Positions 24,301 to 32,786 of a stretch of DNA of 64,000 nucleotides are shown here, piece by piece (positions within the stretch are counted from its first letter, which is position 1; each line of letters opens with the position of its first letter). The notes beneath the pieces are model-generated. The model saw nothing but the letters and a program-made list of their open reading frames with translations, was not told where the DNA came from and ran no database searches. Both the position numbers and the translations under genes were made by a program. Source of the DNA: Struthidea cinerea (Eukaryota > Chordata > Aves > Passeriformes > Corcoracidae); assembly GCA_013397865.1 (NCBI GenBank), contig VZTI01004081.1, positions 1,234,709 to 1,298,708 on the forward strand. The letters are read 5' to 3'.

Positions 24301-27300
24301 TCTGCCAACAGGCTCTTGTAGCTGCTCTGGGTTTTGCGGAGCTCGTCGCTGACCTCGTCCAGCCTCTTCTGCAGCATCACCTCCGCCTCCCGTTGGTAAG
24401 CCTGCACAGCAGGAAAAGAAGGCTTCCTGGAGTGTGACAGACACCTCAACCAATTTGAAGCAAAGCTTCATGTGTCACATAATCCTATTTTTAAGTTGTG
24501 TTTTGGGGGATTAAAGTCACCCTCCCCCCAAGCTCCCGCTGCGCACGAAGCACCCTGCACTGTGCTCACGGTTTATCCCGTGCCAGCCCTCACGTTGGGA
24601 AGCAGACAATACCCAAATGTCTCAGTTCTGAGCCAACTCCATGGCCAACCTCCCCTCTGGAGAGCTCTGAAAAACTTCTCAGAGCCCTGGTTCAAATTGT
24701 CCCAGCCCAGCAGGGAGAGGTGCTGCCGCAGGACTTTGCAGAACAGAGACACCCAACCACGTTTCCACACGTGGAGGAATTTTCTGTGCAATTTGGGCCA
24801 GGGAACACTTCTTTTTTTTCCATCATAGAAAGCAGCAAGGAAGAGGCCTAGCCAGGGCAGGCATTTTGAGGGGGAAGGCAAAGGAGGAGGAGGATGAGTT
24901 GCAGCTTTACAGGTACAAGCGGCACCCTTGCAGAGAGAGAAAAATTGCATTGCAATGGCAGGGACAGGAAAAGGTAAACCAGCAGGCCTGGCTCTGCCCA
25001 AGGGATGCTTCCAGCACCACCCGGAAAGCAGAGCTGCTCTGTTTTTTGTGGATTTGACTCAGTATCCTCAGCTCAGAGCTCCAGGTGTTACTGTGCAACA
25101 CATTCTCCCTAGCACCTTACGCACAAGACTTTATTTAGAGTCTTCCAGCTAGTGTGATTTACTTAATTAGCATTAAGGTGTGCAGCGAGCTGACAGCCCT
25201 GGAGTTCTCCCAAAAGCACGTCTAGGAACTCCTGCTTTGAGCCAGAAAGGCAGCTCCTGCCTTCACACAAGCTGTGTGCTCACATCACCCTCCTTGCTCC
25301 TCACCTGCAAAAGCAGCAGGAGCCAAATGCAGCCCACCCAAAGGAGATCCACATCCTCAGGCACACAAAAGATTAAGAGCAAGGATATGGAAGGCCCCTT
25401 GCTCTAGGAACTCCTCTACAAAACCATTTTGGCATGTGCAGATAAAGGTCTCCTCCACCAAAGCCCCTTCTTGAAGAGGCCAGAGCAATTCAGAGGCCAC
25501 AGCACATTCCTGAGGACATCCCTCACTCTGTCTGCCACACTGGGATTAATGCTCCCAGCCCACAGCTTAGCAACATCCCAGCAGGATCCCAGCAGGAGCA
25601 CTGTCAACGTCCCAAGAAGATGCTCTTCCCTGTGTGAGTCCAGCAACACACCTCTGTGTGCTCAGAGGCTCTGCTTGGGAGGTGTCCTTTCAACACCCCT
25701 GAAAACCCCAAACCCAGCCACTCCCTGCTGGCAACCAAAAAAGCCACAAGCTCCATCCCCTGCACCAGGGAGAGAAAGCAACAGGCTAAAAACCATCTGA
25801 ATTTGAGAGAGAGAGCACCTGCAGCAGAACGGCTTCAACCAGGGCACGCTGCTCCCTGGGCTCTGCTGGTGATGCTGCACAAGGGGCACACCGGTGTGAC
25901 AAGCCAATGGGGGGAGAGCAATTAGGAAGCCTGCCAGGCAGCTTCCTTCCCACCCAGGGACATTCATCTCCCTCCCAGCCCTTCCCATGGCCAAGTGCAT
26001 GGATCCCCTGCCATTCAGCCACCCATCCCTGCGAGGGGAGCGCATTTGCCGGCGCCTGCCTGACCTGCAGCTGCTCGATTCGCTTCTCCGAGGCCGCCGC
26101 TTTGATCTCCCAGCTCTTCCTCTGCTGCTCCTCTTGCTGCAGCACCTCCGACTTCTCAGACAGCTCTTTCATCAGCTTGCTGCACTCCTGCCTCAACTTG
26201 GCCAGCTCAGCATTTTGCCTGCAGCAACAGAAGCAGGGTTACTTCAGCCCACAGGCCAGCCAAGCCTCTCTGGTGTGGCCATGGGGGAACACATCCTCCC
26301 TCCTGTGGGCCTGACACAGGACTTGAAACTGTGAGCTTTGTTTGCCTGTTTCTAGGATATTCCTGCTCCTTCAGGGAGGGGGTGGAAAGAGCCAACAAAT
26401 CACTTTAGAAAAGTCCTGTTTCAGTCACAGGAGACATTCCTTTCTTATGAAGTAGAGGACACATGGATCTGTGTTCCCAGACACAAGAGGAAGCACTACA
26501 GCTGGAGTCCACTCTGTAATTATTTGCCTGCTGTTAATCACCAGTCATTTCAGACTGTCTATAAAATGGAGTGTGAAATTCTTCTACCTAGCTCCTATTT
26601 GTTCTGCACACATTGGGCTGAGCGCTGTTCTCTGTAGCATCACTCCCATCAAAGAGCCAGCTGCATTTCTTCTCAAGTTTGAGAGTATGAGCTCCCCTGC
26701 AGGGGAAAAACACCATGGTGCCTTCTGATCTTCTAATCCCCTCTCCCTGCTCCACTGCCTGCTGGTTCTGGCATCAGCACAGGTGACCCCAAAGGAGAGA
26801 GGGATTCTCTGCCCTCTCACTTGGGAAGAACATCCTTGTTTCTCCTGGTGCACCCCCAAGAGCCTTTTGGCAAGCTCTTCCTCCCTCAATCCCTCATCTA
26901 CCTCTAGCTAGTTGGGGTGTCTGTAGAAGCACCTTTGGGAAAGGGGGTGGCCAAGCCAGGGTTTGCCAGAGGGCAGCCCCAGGCTCTGCCCCCCACCCCA
27001 GCCTTACTTGCTTTCCATCTGGCTGGTAGCCTGGTTGAGGGCATCCCTCAGGATGGAGTTCTCCTGCTGCAGGCGAGCCAGCTGTGTGTTGGGGCCGTTC
27101 TCCAGCTGTTCCTGCAGGCTCCGGATCTAGAGGAGCCCAAGAGGGGTTAATGCCACCACCAGCCCTTTTGCTCCCCCTGTCGAAGCCCAGGAGATGAGCA
27201 GGAGGGACTGGCAATGCGGGGGAATGTCTTCTGATACTGACAGCCCCCAGGGGTGTGACAGCCCATGAGGATGCTCCCATATGCCTCTTCTCCAAAGAGG

Positions 27301-30300
27301 TTTGGAGGGGGCTTAAAGGGGGTGGGGGGATATTTGCGGAATTTTGGGGGTATTAAGTGGGTCTTAGAGGGGTGTGGGGAGACTTGAAGGGGTTTAGAAA
27401 GGGATTTGGGGGAGTTTAAGGGGGCTTTAGGGGGACCTTAAAGGGATTTGGGGGGAAACTTGGGCACCAAGGCCCAGGAGCACTGCAGGCTCCCGCCCCC
27501 TCCCACAGCTCAGCCTTCTCCAGAAGGTCACACATGTGCCACCAGCAGCCACCTGGCAGCAGCAGGAGGCAGGGGCAGAGCACAGCCTGCGGCTCACCTT
27601 GCCCTGGAGCTGCTGGGTCTCGCTGACGTGGTCCTGGTAGCTGGCCTGCATCCGCGCCTGCACCGCCACGATCTCCCGCTCGCGGGTCAGCAGCTGCTCC
27701 TTCAGCTTGCCCTCCACGGCCACCGCCTTGGCCCGCTCGGCCGCCAGCTCCTTCCAGGAAAGGAGGCCCCCAGTTAGTCCTCAGAGCACAGGTTTCCCCA
27801 TTTTAAGAGGATGTGGCCTCCTAGCTCAGCAGACTACAAAGTTTAGCCCTTTCATTGCTGCCCCCATGCCCAGGTACAGTTAGCCCTTACATTTCCTCCT
27901 GCATTTTGTTTTGGGCTCTGTGGCCACTGGATGCCACTGTTGTTCCATGTTGGGCCGGCAAAGAGAAAGGAGTAAGACAGCCTGGAATTTTATTTTCCTC
28001 CCCCAGGATAAATAACATCACACAGCGTTTGGGGCAAAGCAGAAAAATTACGCAGATGGACTTGACAGCCGCAAGTTCAGCATGGCAGGGATCTGTTCTG
28101 CCTTCAACACCCAGAAAGAGGTGGCGGCAGGGGGCTGAGTCAGGGAAGGGCACTGTAAATAGGATCAGGCTCCTTACAAAGGCACCTTCTCAGCTCAGGG
28201 GATCTGAAACAAGGAAGGATTTGCCTTTCTCCCTGAAGGAGAAGAAAGCTGCTTTCTTACAGAAAGGGTTTTCCCCTGCTCTTCCCATGGCTGCCAGCGG
28301 GCACTACCCTGCGGTTCTTTGGGCTGGCACCTCCCCAAACTGGAGCAGTCCCAAGAGAGGGGGGCAGGTGGGGATCTCCTCCCCTTTTGGGAAGAAAACA
28401 GCCAAAAGGTGAAGGGCCCAAAGAGTCCCTGGGCTTCACCTGCAAGGGGGCTGTGATGTGGGGAGCAGGAGGCACGTGGAGAGCCACCATGAGCAGAGCC
28501 CACACTGGGGATGCCAGGAGGGCCAGGCAGGGCTTACCTTGCTCAGCTCCCGCAGTTTGTTCCTGGCAGCAGCTGCATCCTCCTGCTCGGCAGAGAGCTG
28601 CTTCTCCTTCTCCTCCAGCTGGCGTTTCAGGACAGCAACGGGGTCACCCTTCTGCGTGGCCTGCCAGCATGGGGTGGCACATCAGCGGGGACCACCACCT
28701 TCAGACCCGTCCCCTCCACCCCACACGCACGACATCCTGCCCTCTGCTCCAGGAGAAAACTCAGCCCCGCTCTCCAAGACACCCTCAGGGCCAGCCTGGC
28801 TGAAAATGGGGTGCCTTCCCTACCCCTGCACCTCCCGAGGCTCAGCAGAGCCCTGGCAGAGCCCTACCGTGTGCCAGGTGTCCTGGATGATTCCTGCTTT
28901 CTCCGTCAGGATCTCGATGAGCTGCTGGGCCTCCCCCTCACTGAACACCATGCTGCTGACTGTGGACACAAGTGTCTTGTAGGGCAGGTAGAGGGCCCCA
29001 TCTGAATCCGTAGGTGCTAGGGAGGAAAGGGGAGGGGTTGGGACTGCTGGGGACAACAGCAGAAATAGTGTATCATCTCAGCTGGCTTCAACCCCACAAC
29101 TGCCATCTCAGACCTTCATCCACCCAGATTTCCAGAGTCACGTTTGGTACCTCACTCTCCGAGTGAGGGCAGTAGGAAAAGTGCTGGAGATGACACCACA
29201 CACGTGCTCCTTGAGTCAGCTGTCACCTCTGCCTGGCTCAACAACTGGTCCCAGCACCTGCCATCAGCCTCTACCAAACAGAGGGATTCTCAGCAGGAGC
29301 TGGGAGTGCTTTGTCAGCGCCAGGGAGCTCAGACGTGTTGGGCATCAGGAGCTGGACTGCACCAAAACACAACCTTGCTGAAGGACGTCACTCCACGCAG
29401 TGGCGCCGGTGACAGCGAGGTCATCTCCCACCTTTCACCAGCCAGGTTTGTTCCAGCACTTTGCTAAGGGAGCAATGTTACTCCAACCCTTCCCCTGCCC
29501 CTCTGCTAACCTGGGAAAGCCAGGGAGCACCAGGGACCATGATGCTGTTGTAGGACCACAGTGCACATGGTCACGATACTCAGAGGGTGGCGGGCAGTGG
29601 TTTAGGGGTTCCTGCACTGTATCTATGGCCCAGTGGGCTCATTTTCCTAGAAAATCACAGAAGGAAAAGCAGTTTGGAGTCCAGTAGCTCCAGAGCCCCT
29701 GAAGTCATTAACACCAGGGTCTCTTGAATACAAAGCTTTGGATGCCCCAAGCAGCAAGGTTCAAAAAAGGAGGAGGTGCTGCAGGTGTTGGAGCAGAGAT
29801 TCTCCTCTGGAGAATGGAGCCCATGCTGGAACAGGTTCCTCCTGAAGGACTGCAGCCCGTGGAAGGCCCCACACTGGAGCAGGGGAAAGGTGTGAGGAGG
29901 AAAGAGCTGCGGAGAGCAGCTGTAATAAACTGACCACAGTCCCTATCCTCCTGCACCACTCAGGAAGGGGATGCAGGAGTCAGGAGGGAAGGAGTGAAGT
30001 TGAGCCTGGGAGTAAGGGCAGTGGGGAAGGTGTTGTTCTAATTTTGTCTCTGTTTCTCATCTACTTTAATTGGGAATAAATTAGTTTTCCCCAAGTCGAA
30101 TCTGTTTGGCCAGTGACAGTAACTGCTGAGCGATCTCTGCTAGATCCATTTGGGATGGCAGCGCCGAGCCCTGACACCAGCCGAGTCTGCATCCCCGGCC
30201 ACAGCCGCTTCCCAGCAGCGCAGCCGGGCCAGCTCCACCCCTCACCTTGTGCAACCGGGGCCCGAGGCTTGGCTCACACCTTCCTCATGCTGGCAGCTGC

Positions 30301-32766
30301 GGGGCTGCAGGACAGCACACGGCATCCCCTGCCTCCGTCCTGCTGCCTGCAGGGACGCACCAAGCGGAATGCCGCCCCTCTCCAGGTGGGGTGGCGGGAG
30401 GGAGCTCTGGAAAAGGCAGGCACTGTGCGAACCCCACCCTGCAGCTGGCACACGGAGCCAGGGCAGCCTGCCAGGCTGTGGCACAGGGACGCCAGCGCTG
30501 ACACCGAGCCCACGTGCAGGGTCGGGAAGCTCGCACCTCGCTGACGGAGCAATGGAACAAGGAGCAGCCACGTGGCAAAGCTGCCATGGGAAAGCACGGC
30601 TGGGTGAGTGGTCTGAAGAGCCACTTCATACACCCCAGGGGACTTGGGAGACATGGATGAAATAAACCACACGAGAGAAAAATACCCCAAGCCACCCTCG
30701 TCAGTTTTGCCGTCTGTTTCAGTGCTGAGGACGTGTCCTTGGACACTTTGAACACCCAATTTTTATCTACCACAGGGTAATTTGTTCCTTTGCATTTGAG
30801 GAGGAGAGACCACAGCTGCCCACAGCACGTTGCAGTTGGCTTCATGGGATGAATCCTGCCGAGAGCTTTCCTTTGTAAAATCCCACAGGAGCAGCTAAGA
30901 CACCACTCTTTGCTTTCAGGACATGCAGGATTGGCACTTCATACCCAAGGGGAATCTCAGTTCGGAGCAGCCAAAACCCTCCCAACTTAACAAATGCTAA
31001 AAGTTCATCTCCCAGCCACATTCCCTCAGCTGTTACAGCTTGAATTTAGGGCTGTGTTTTTCACATGGGTGCACACAACAAGCCAGTCACCTCCAGTTTC
31101 CCCAACACCACCCCTGCAATACTCTCCAGGAGCAGCTTCTCCAATTGTTTCAAACCCCATCACTGTGTGGAGATGGCCTTTAGTAAAATCCTTCCCTCAG
31201 AAGAGCAGATTCAAGGGGTTTAACCCATCTTTGAAACCCAGCAGCTGCAAATGTCCTGCTGAGTAGCAGGCCCTCTTCCAAAATGTGGGTGTGGGAACTG
31301 CCAGGCTGCACGGCAGGTTTGGATGTGCTGCAGAAGAGGAGATGCCTTTTAGTTAGGTGGGTTGGGGTTTTTTTTGGTAAAGAAAGGAAGAAATGAAGCC
31401 TGTGCACATCACATGACATCTTGGAGAACACCCGAGAGATTTCATCCATGTGTCCACATGGGAACCCTTCTACAGGTCTGAAAGCACTCACATTTTTAGT
31501 GCCTGTCATTATCACTTAACCAAAAATAAATCCCAAACTGCTCCCACTGGTACAATGAGAGGCACGAATCCAGCTACAGAGCTGATTTTCCCCTCCGCAC
31601 ACCTTTTTATACACTGCAGAGCTCAGGACCACCTGATCTCTTCCACCTCTGAGTCAATCAAGTGAGGCATGACTGATGATGGGCACGTTTTCCCTTCCCT
31701 GTGACGGATCCAAAGTCACTTCCCTCTAATTACTCTACAGTCAATCCCCTGCAGTATAAAACTCCATCAATCCTCTCTCCTTGAAGAATCCCTCTTCACC
31801 TCCACTAAAGGATGAGGAAACGCTAACAGTGACCCAGCTCCAAGTGTGGGAGAGCTCCTCTGTACTTTAGAAGTCAGGGTTCTACGGGGAGAACACCTCA
31901 TCCTGGCTTTCCACCCAGACGTGCAGCACCTCGGCAGCTGTCCCTCTCCCAGGACAGGGACATGCATGCACCTCTCGTTCATTCCCACGTGCAGATCCCA
32001 GAACACAAATCCCAGAGGAACCTGCAACTCTCCAACACCCGTGTGCTGGACCAAGGGGATATAGGCAGAGGAATTTGGCCTTACCTGGCTCGCTCTTCTT
32101 CTTGGATGCAGCCTTTTTCTTGGCAGGTCCATCATGCTTCTGATCCTCCTGGGCTGGAAGAGCCTCGGTTTTCTTGACGGTGACAGAGCTGATGACCGGA
32201 GCACTTTGCTGAGTGCCAACTGGGGGCACTGCCACAACAGGCACCTCCTTAGGGGCCACCTCCCGGACCGGAGAACTTTTGGGGACGCTGACAGGGGGCG
32301 GAGCCAACACCGGGCTAGGAGCAGGCTCTACCTTTGCCACCTTCTTCTCCTTCTTCCTCTTCTCCTTAGGTGATGGAACAGGTTTCTCCTTTTCCTGGGG
32401 GACAACTGCCACCGCTGCAATTGGAGTCTCAACTGTGACAGGCTCAGGCACCACAGCAGGCTCAGGAACCACCTCCTTGGGAGGGTCCGTCACTTCCTGA
32501 GTAAGCTGCTGCTCTGGGATCTTTCCGTTCGGTTTCTCTTCCTTTTTCTTTGCTTTTCCTTTCTTTTCAACTGCTTTCTCTTTCTTCTTTTTCTCTAACT
32601 TCTGCTGCTGGGTCTTCTCAAGCTCCTTGCGTTGCTTGGCCAAGGCTTCCTCATACGACGTCTCCTTCATGGAGAAGGTGGACACCAGGAAGATCCCGAT
32701 GGCCGAGATCACCATGAAGCCTCCGAAGACCATAACACCCAGCGTCTGAGGGTCGTACACATCCAT
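15289..32766 (-). CDS. RRBP1: Ribosome-binding protein 1 (p180), 23 coding exons
   Basis: An ER membrane protein that binds ribosomes and microtubules and shapes rough ER. The start is ATG at 32,764-32,766 ([20 protein letters not shown]), followed by one membrane anchor (about residues 7-29), a Lys-rich stretch (about 56-82), a Pro/Val-rich linker (about 90-190) and a coiled coil from about residue 235 to the C-terminus ending KEGTSV. All exons have GT-AG borders and phases that join. The expected product is 998 residues, close to the repeat-less mammalian p180 isoform of just under 1,000. Two oddities: the mammalian decapeptide-repeat block is absent, and exon 20 is one base short (92), which puts a stop after residue 862 as assembled. 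The rest of the gene looks intact, so a base error is likely. The identification rests on near line-by-line agreement with my memory of human RRBP1 along the whole length. Confidence 0.97.
15604..15747 (-). CDS. RRBP1: RRBP1 exon 23
   Basis: A 144-base phase-0 exon, [20 protein letters not shown] through [13 protein letters not shown], donor ATG|GTACTG. Residues 939-986. The frame stays open past the donor for 48 codons with a hydrophobic tail, but the spliced form joins to the conserved C-terminus in exon 24. Confidence 0.95.
16208..16306 (-). CDS. RRBP1: RRBP1 exon 22
   Basis: A 99-base phase-0 exon, [20 protein letters not shown] then [13 protein letters not shown], donor AAG|GTGATT. Residues 906-938 of the expected product. 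Confidence 0.96.
16780..16863 (-). CDS. RRBP1: RRBP1 exon 21
   Basis: An 84-base phase-0 exon (28 residues), [20 protein letters not shown] then KLARELEE, donor GAG|GTGGGT. It corresponds to residues 878-905 if exon 20 is 93 bases. Confidence 0.96.
17717..17808 (-). CDS. RRBP1: RRBP1 exon 20, with an apparent 1-base deletion and in-frame stop
   Basis: Acceptor CCCTCAG, then [16 protein letters not shown], matching the RRBP1 segment after exon 19, then TAG at 17,758-17,760. Immediately after, a different frame reads [14 protein letters not shown] up to a good donor (GTG|GTGAGG), as expected for the Pro/Ala-rich linker that precedes exon 21. The exon is 92 bases, so one more base near 17,761-17,762 would make it 93 (31 codons), in phase 0 at both ends like its neighbours. 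As assembled, the protein would stop after 862 residues. A sequencing or assembly base loss is the simplest explanation. Use of an internal GT (33-base exon) is the other possibility. Confidence 0.85.
18039..18096. repeat. (GATG)n tetranucleotide microsatellite
   Basis: About 14.5 uninterrupted GATG units, followed by a degraded GACGGACAGAC. It lies in the RRBP1 intron between exons 19 and 20. The MDGW repeat frame on the + strand and its ASIH/HPSI counterpart on the - strand are translations of this array, not proteins. The array is long enough to be length-polymorphic. Confidence 0.97.
18433..18516 (-). CDS. RRBP1: RRBP1 exon 19
   Basis: An 84-base phase-0 exon (28 residues, four heptads), residues 819-846, [20 protein letters not shown] then KQSKELAL, donor CTG|GTAAGG. 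Confidence 0.96.
18981..19076 (-). CDS. RRBP1: RRBP1 exon 18
   Basis: A 96-base phase-0 exon, residues 787-818, [20 protein letters not shown] then [12 protein letters not shown], donor GCC|GTAAGT. Confidence 0.96.
19261..19332 (-). CDS. RRBP1: RRBP1 exon 17
   Basis: A 72-base phase-0 exon, residues 763-786, [20 protein letters not shown] then STDQ. Acceptor GCTTCAG, donor CAG|GTGAGG. It has the same 24-residue length as the corresponding mammalian segment. Confidence 0.94.
20257..20349 (-). CDS. RRBP1: RRBP1 exon 16
   Basis: A 93-base phase-0 exon, residues 732-762, [20 protein letters not shown] then [11 protein letters not shown], donor AAG|GTGCGT. This is one of the best conserved stretches of the gene. 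Confidence 0.97.
20778..20867 (-). CDS. RRBP1: RRBP1 exon 15
   Basis: A 90-base phase-0 exon, residues 702-731, [20 protein letters not shown] then [10 protein letters not shown], donor ACA|GTAAGT. Confidence 0.97.
20965..21045 (-). CDS. RRBP1: RRBP1 exon 14
   Basis: An 81-base phase-0 exon, residues 675-701, [20 protein letters not shown] then MITTEPS, donor TCA|GTAAGT. Confidence 0.95.
21150..21242 (-). CDS. RRBP1: RRBP1 exon 13
   Basis: A 93-base phase-0 exon, residues 644-674, [20 protein letters not shown] then [11 protein letters not shown], donor CAG|GTGGGA. Confidence 0.95.
21591..21683 (-). CDS. RRBP1: RRBP1 exon 12
   Basis: A 93-base phase-0 exon, residues 613-643, [20 protein letters not shown] then [11 protein letters not shown], donor AAG|GTGAGC. 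Confidence 0.97.
22298..22388 (-). CDS. RRBP1: RRBP1 exon 11
   Basis: A 91-base exon, residues 582-612, [20 protein letters not shown] then [11 protein letters not shown], donor AAC|GTACGT. Confidence 0.96.
23041..23292 (+). mobile_element. CR1-type LINE 3' fragment
   Basis: In the RRBP1 intron between exons 10 and 11, on the opposite strand to the gene. It shows the diverged CR1 tail order: a TCCAGTTAAATGCCAGGAAA-type segment, then TCAAACACTGGAA, then CTATCCTTGGAGATACCTGG, then TTGAGCAGGGACTTGGACCA, ending near CTGTTCTGTAG. Similarity is from memory of avian CR1 consensus sequences. It is clearly old (many substitutions) and has no coding capacity. The 5' limit may extend to about 22,870. 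Confidence 0.7.
23551..23588 (-). CDS. RRBP1: RRBP1 exon 10 (microexon-sized)
   Basis: A 38-base exon, residues 570-581 plus two bases ([12 protein letters not shown]), between acceptor TTCCAG and donor AG|GTGGGT. Its phase joins exactly with exons 9 and 11. Confidence 0.93.
23752..23939 (-). CDS. RRBP1: RRBP1 exon 9
   Basis: A 188-base exon, residues 507-569, containing [20 protein letters not shown] and [20 protein letters not shown], donor CAG|GTTGTG. Confidence 0.96.
24263..24401 (-). CDS. RRBP1: RRBP1 exon 8
   Basis: A 139-base exon, residues 461-506, starting [20 protein letters not shown] and ending GQQQSIA plus one base before GTGAGG. Confidence 0.97.
26065..26218 (-). CDS. RRBP1: RRBP1 exon 7
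   Basis: A 154-base exon, residues 409-460, starting (K)[20 protein letters not shown] and ending KRIEQLQ. The donor GTCAGG has an unusual C at position +3, but phase and homology fix it. Confidence 0.95.
27008..27126 (-). CDS. RRBP1: RRBP1 exon 6
   Basis: A 119-base exon, residues 370-408 plus two bases. It encodes [20 protein letters not shown] and [19 protein letters not shown], ending AGCAA|GTAAGG. Confidence 0.97.
27297..27470 (+). repeat. G-rich degenerate tandem array
   Basis: About 170 bases made of imprecise units of the type TTTAAGGGGG, TTTGGGGGAG, TTAGAGGGGTG, with more than ten runs of four to six G on the + strand. It lies in RRBP1 intron 5 (between exons 5 and 6). Because RRBP1 is read from the other strand, the G runs are on the template strand and the RNA is C-rich. 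The run spacing is compatible with G-quadruplex formation. Confidence 0.8.
27598..27750 (-). CDS. RRBP1: RRBP1 exon 5
   Basis: A 153-base phase-0 exon, residues 319-369, starting [10 protein letters not shown] and containing [20 protein letters not shown], ending QLQGK|GTGAGC. The acceptor (CTGGAAG) is weaker than its neighbours. Confidence 0.95.
28538..28660 (-). CDS. RRBP1: RRBP1 exon 4
   Basis: A 123-base phase-0 exon, residues 278-318, starting [20 protein letters not shown] and ending KLRELSK|GTAAGC. Coiled coil. Confidence 0.97.
28868..29016 (-). CDS. RRBP1: RRBP1 exon 3
   Basis: A 149-base exon, residues 228-277. Acceptor CCCTAG, donor ACG|GTAGGG. It encodes [20 protein letters not shown] and ...[16 protein letters not shown], the most conserved block right after the basic region. 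Confidence 0.97.
29017..32084 (-). other. RRBP1: RRBP1 intron 2
   Basis: A 3.07-kb intron between the membrane-anchor exon and the coiled-coil exons. It contains the LTR-like fragment. I looked for, and did not find, an extra exon carrying RRBP1 decapeptide repeats in it. Confidence 0.85.
29769..30148. mobile_element. Avian retroviral LTR-like repeat fragment
   Basis: In RRBP1 intron 2. It has repeated units built on GCTGGAGCAGG-like text (29,782; 29,826; 29,871), then AATAAACTGACCACA, then GTGAAGTTGAGCCTGGGA, then AATTGGGAATAAATTAGTTT and CCCCAAGTCGAATCTGTTTG, closing near CTGAGCGATCTC. This order is familiar to me from a dispersed avian repeat that I associate with endogenous-retrovirus LTRs. 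It is incomplete and shows no terminal TG...CA pair or target-site duplication, and it has no coding content. The family name is uncertain. Confidence 0.5.
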
Positions 32767-32786
32767 CCTGCCTTACTCTTCTGTGC
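32085..32786 (-). CDS. RRBP1: RRBP1 exon 2: start codon, membrane anchor, basic region
   Basis: Acceptor CAG next to 32,786, then 20 bases of 5' UTR, then ATG at 32,766; the donor is CCAG|GTAAGG at 32,085/32,084. It encodes residues 1-227: luminal MDVYDP, the hydrophobic anchor (genomic about 32,680-32,748), the motif [18 protein letters not shown] typical of RRBP1, the Lys-rich ribosome-binding segment [20 protein letters not shown], a Pro/Val linker, and the end [13 protein letters not shown]. In mammals tens of decapeptide repeats sit between VPPVG and AKKK; here only about 30 residues separate them, including one repeat-like [10 protein letters not shown]. Confidence 0.97.

Larger units (their letters stand above)
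15328..29016 (-). other. RRBP1: RRBP1 introns 3-23 (non-exon parts)
   Basis: The intervals between the listed exons are short GT-AG introns (97 to 1,663 bases). The ones over 700 bases are 16,864-17,716, 19,333-20,256, 22,389-23,550, 24,402-26,064, 26,219-27,007 and 27,751-28,537. Apart from the CR1 tail, the GATG microsatellite and the G-rich array listed separately, I see nothing in them beyond chance open frames. Confidence 0.8.

Noticed and set aside
31882..32084. Extension of the RRBP1 first coding exon to a stop at 31,882
   Set aside because: The donor GTAAGG at 32,084 and exon 3 ([14 protein letters not shown]) continue the known protein; the extension is intron.
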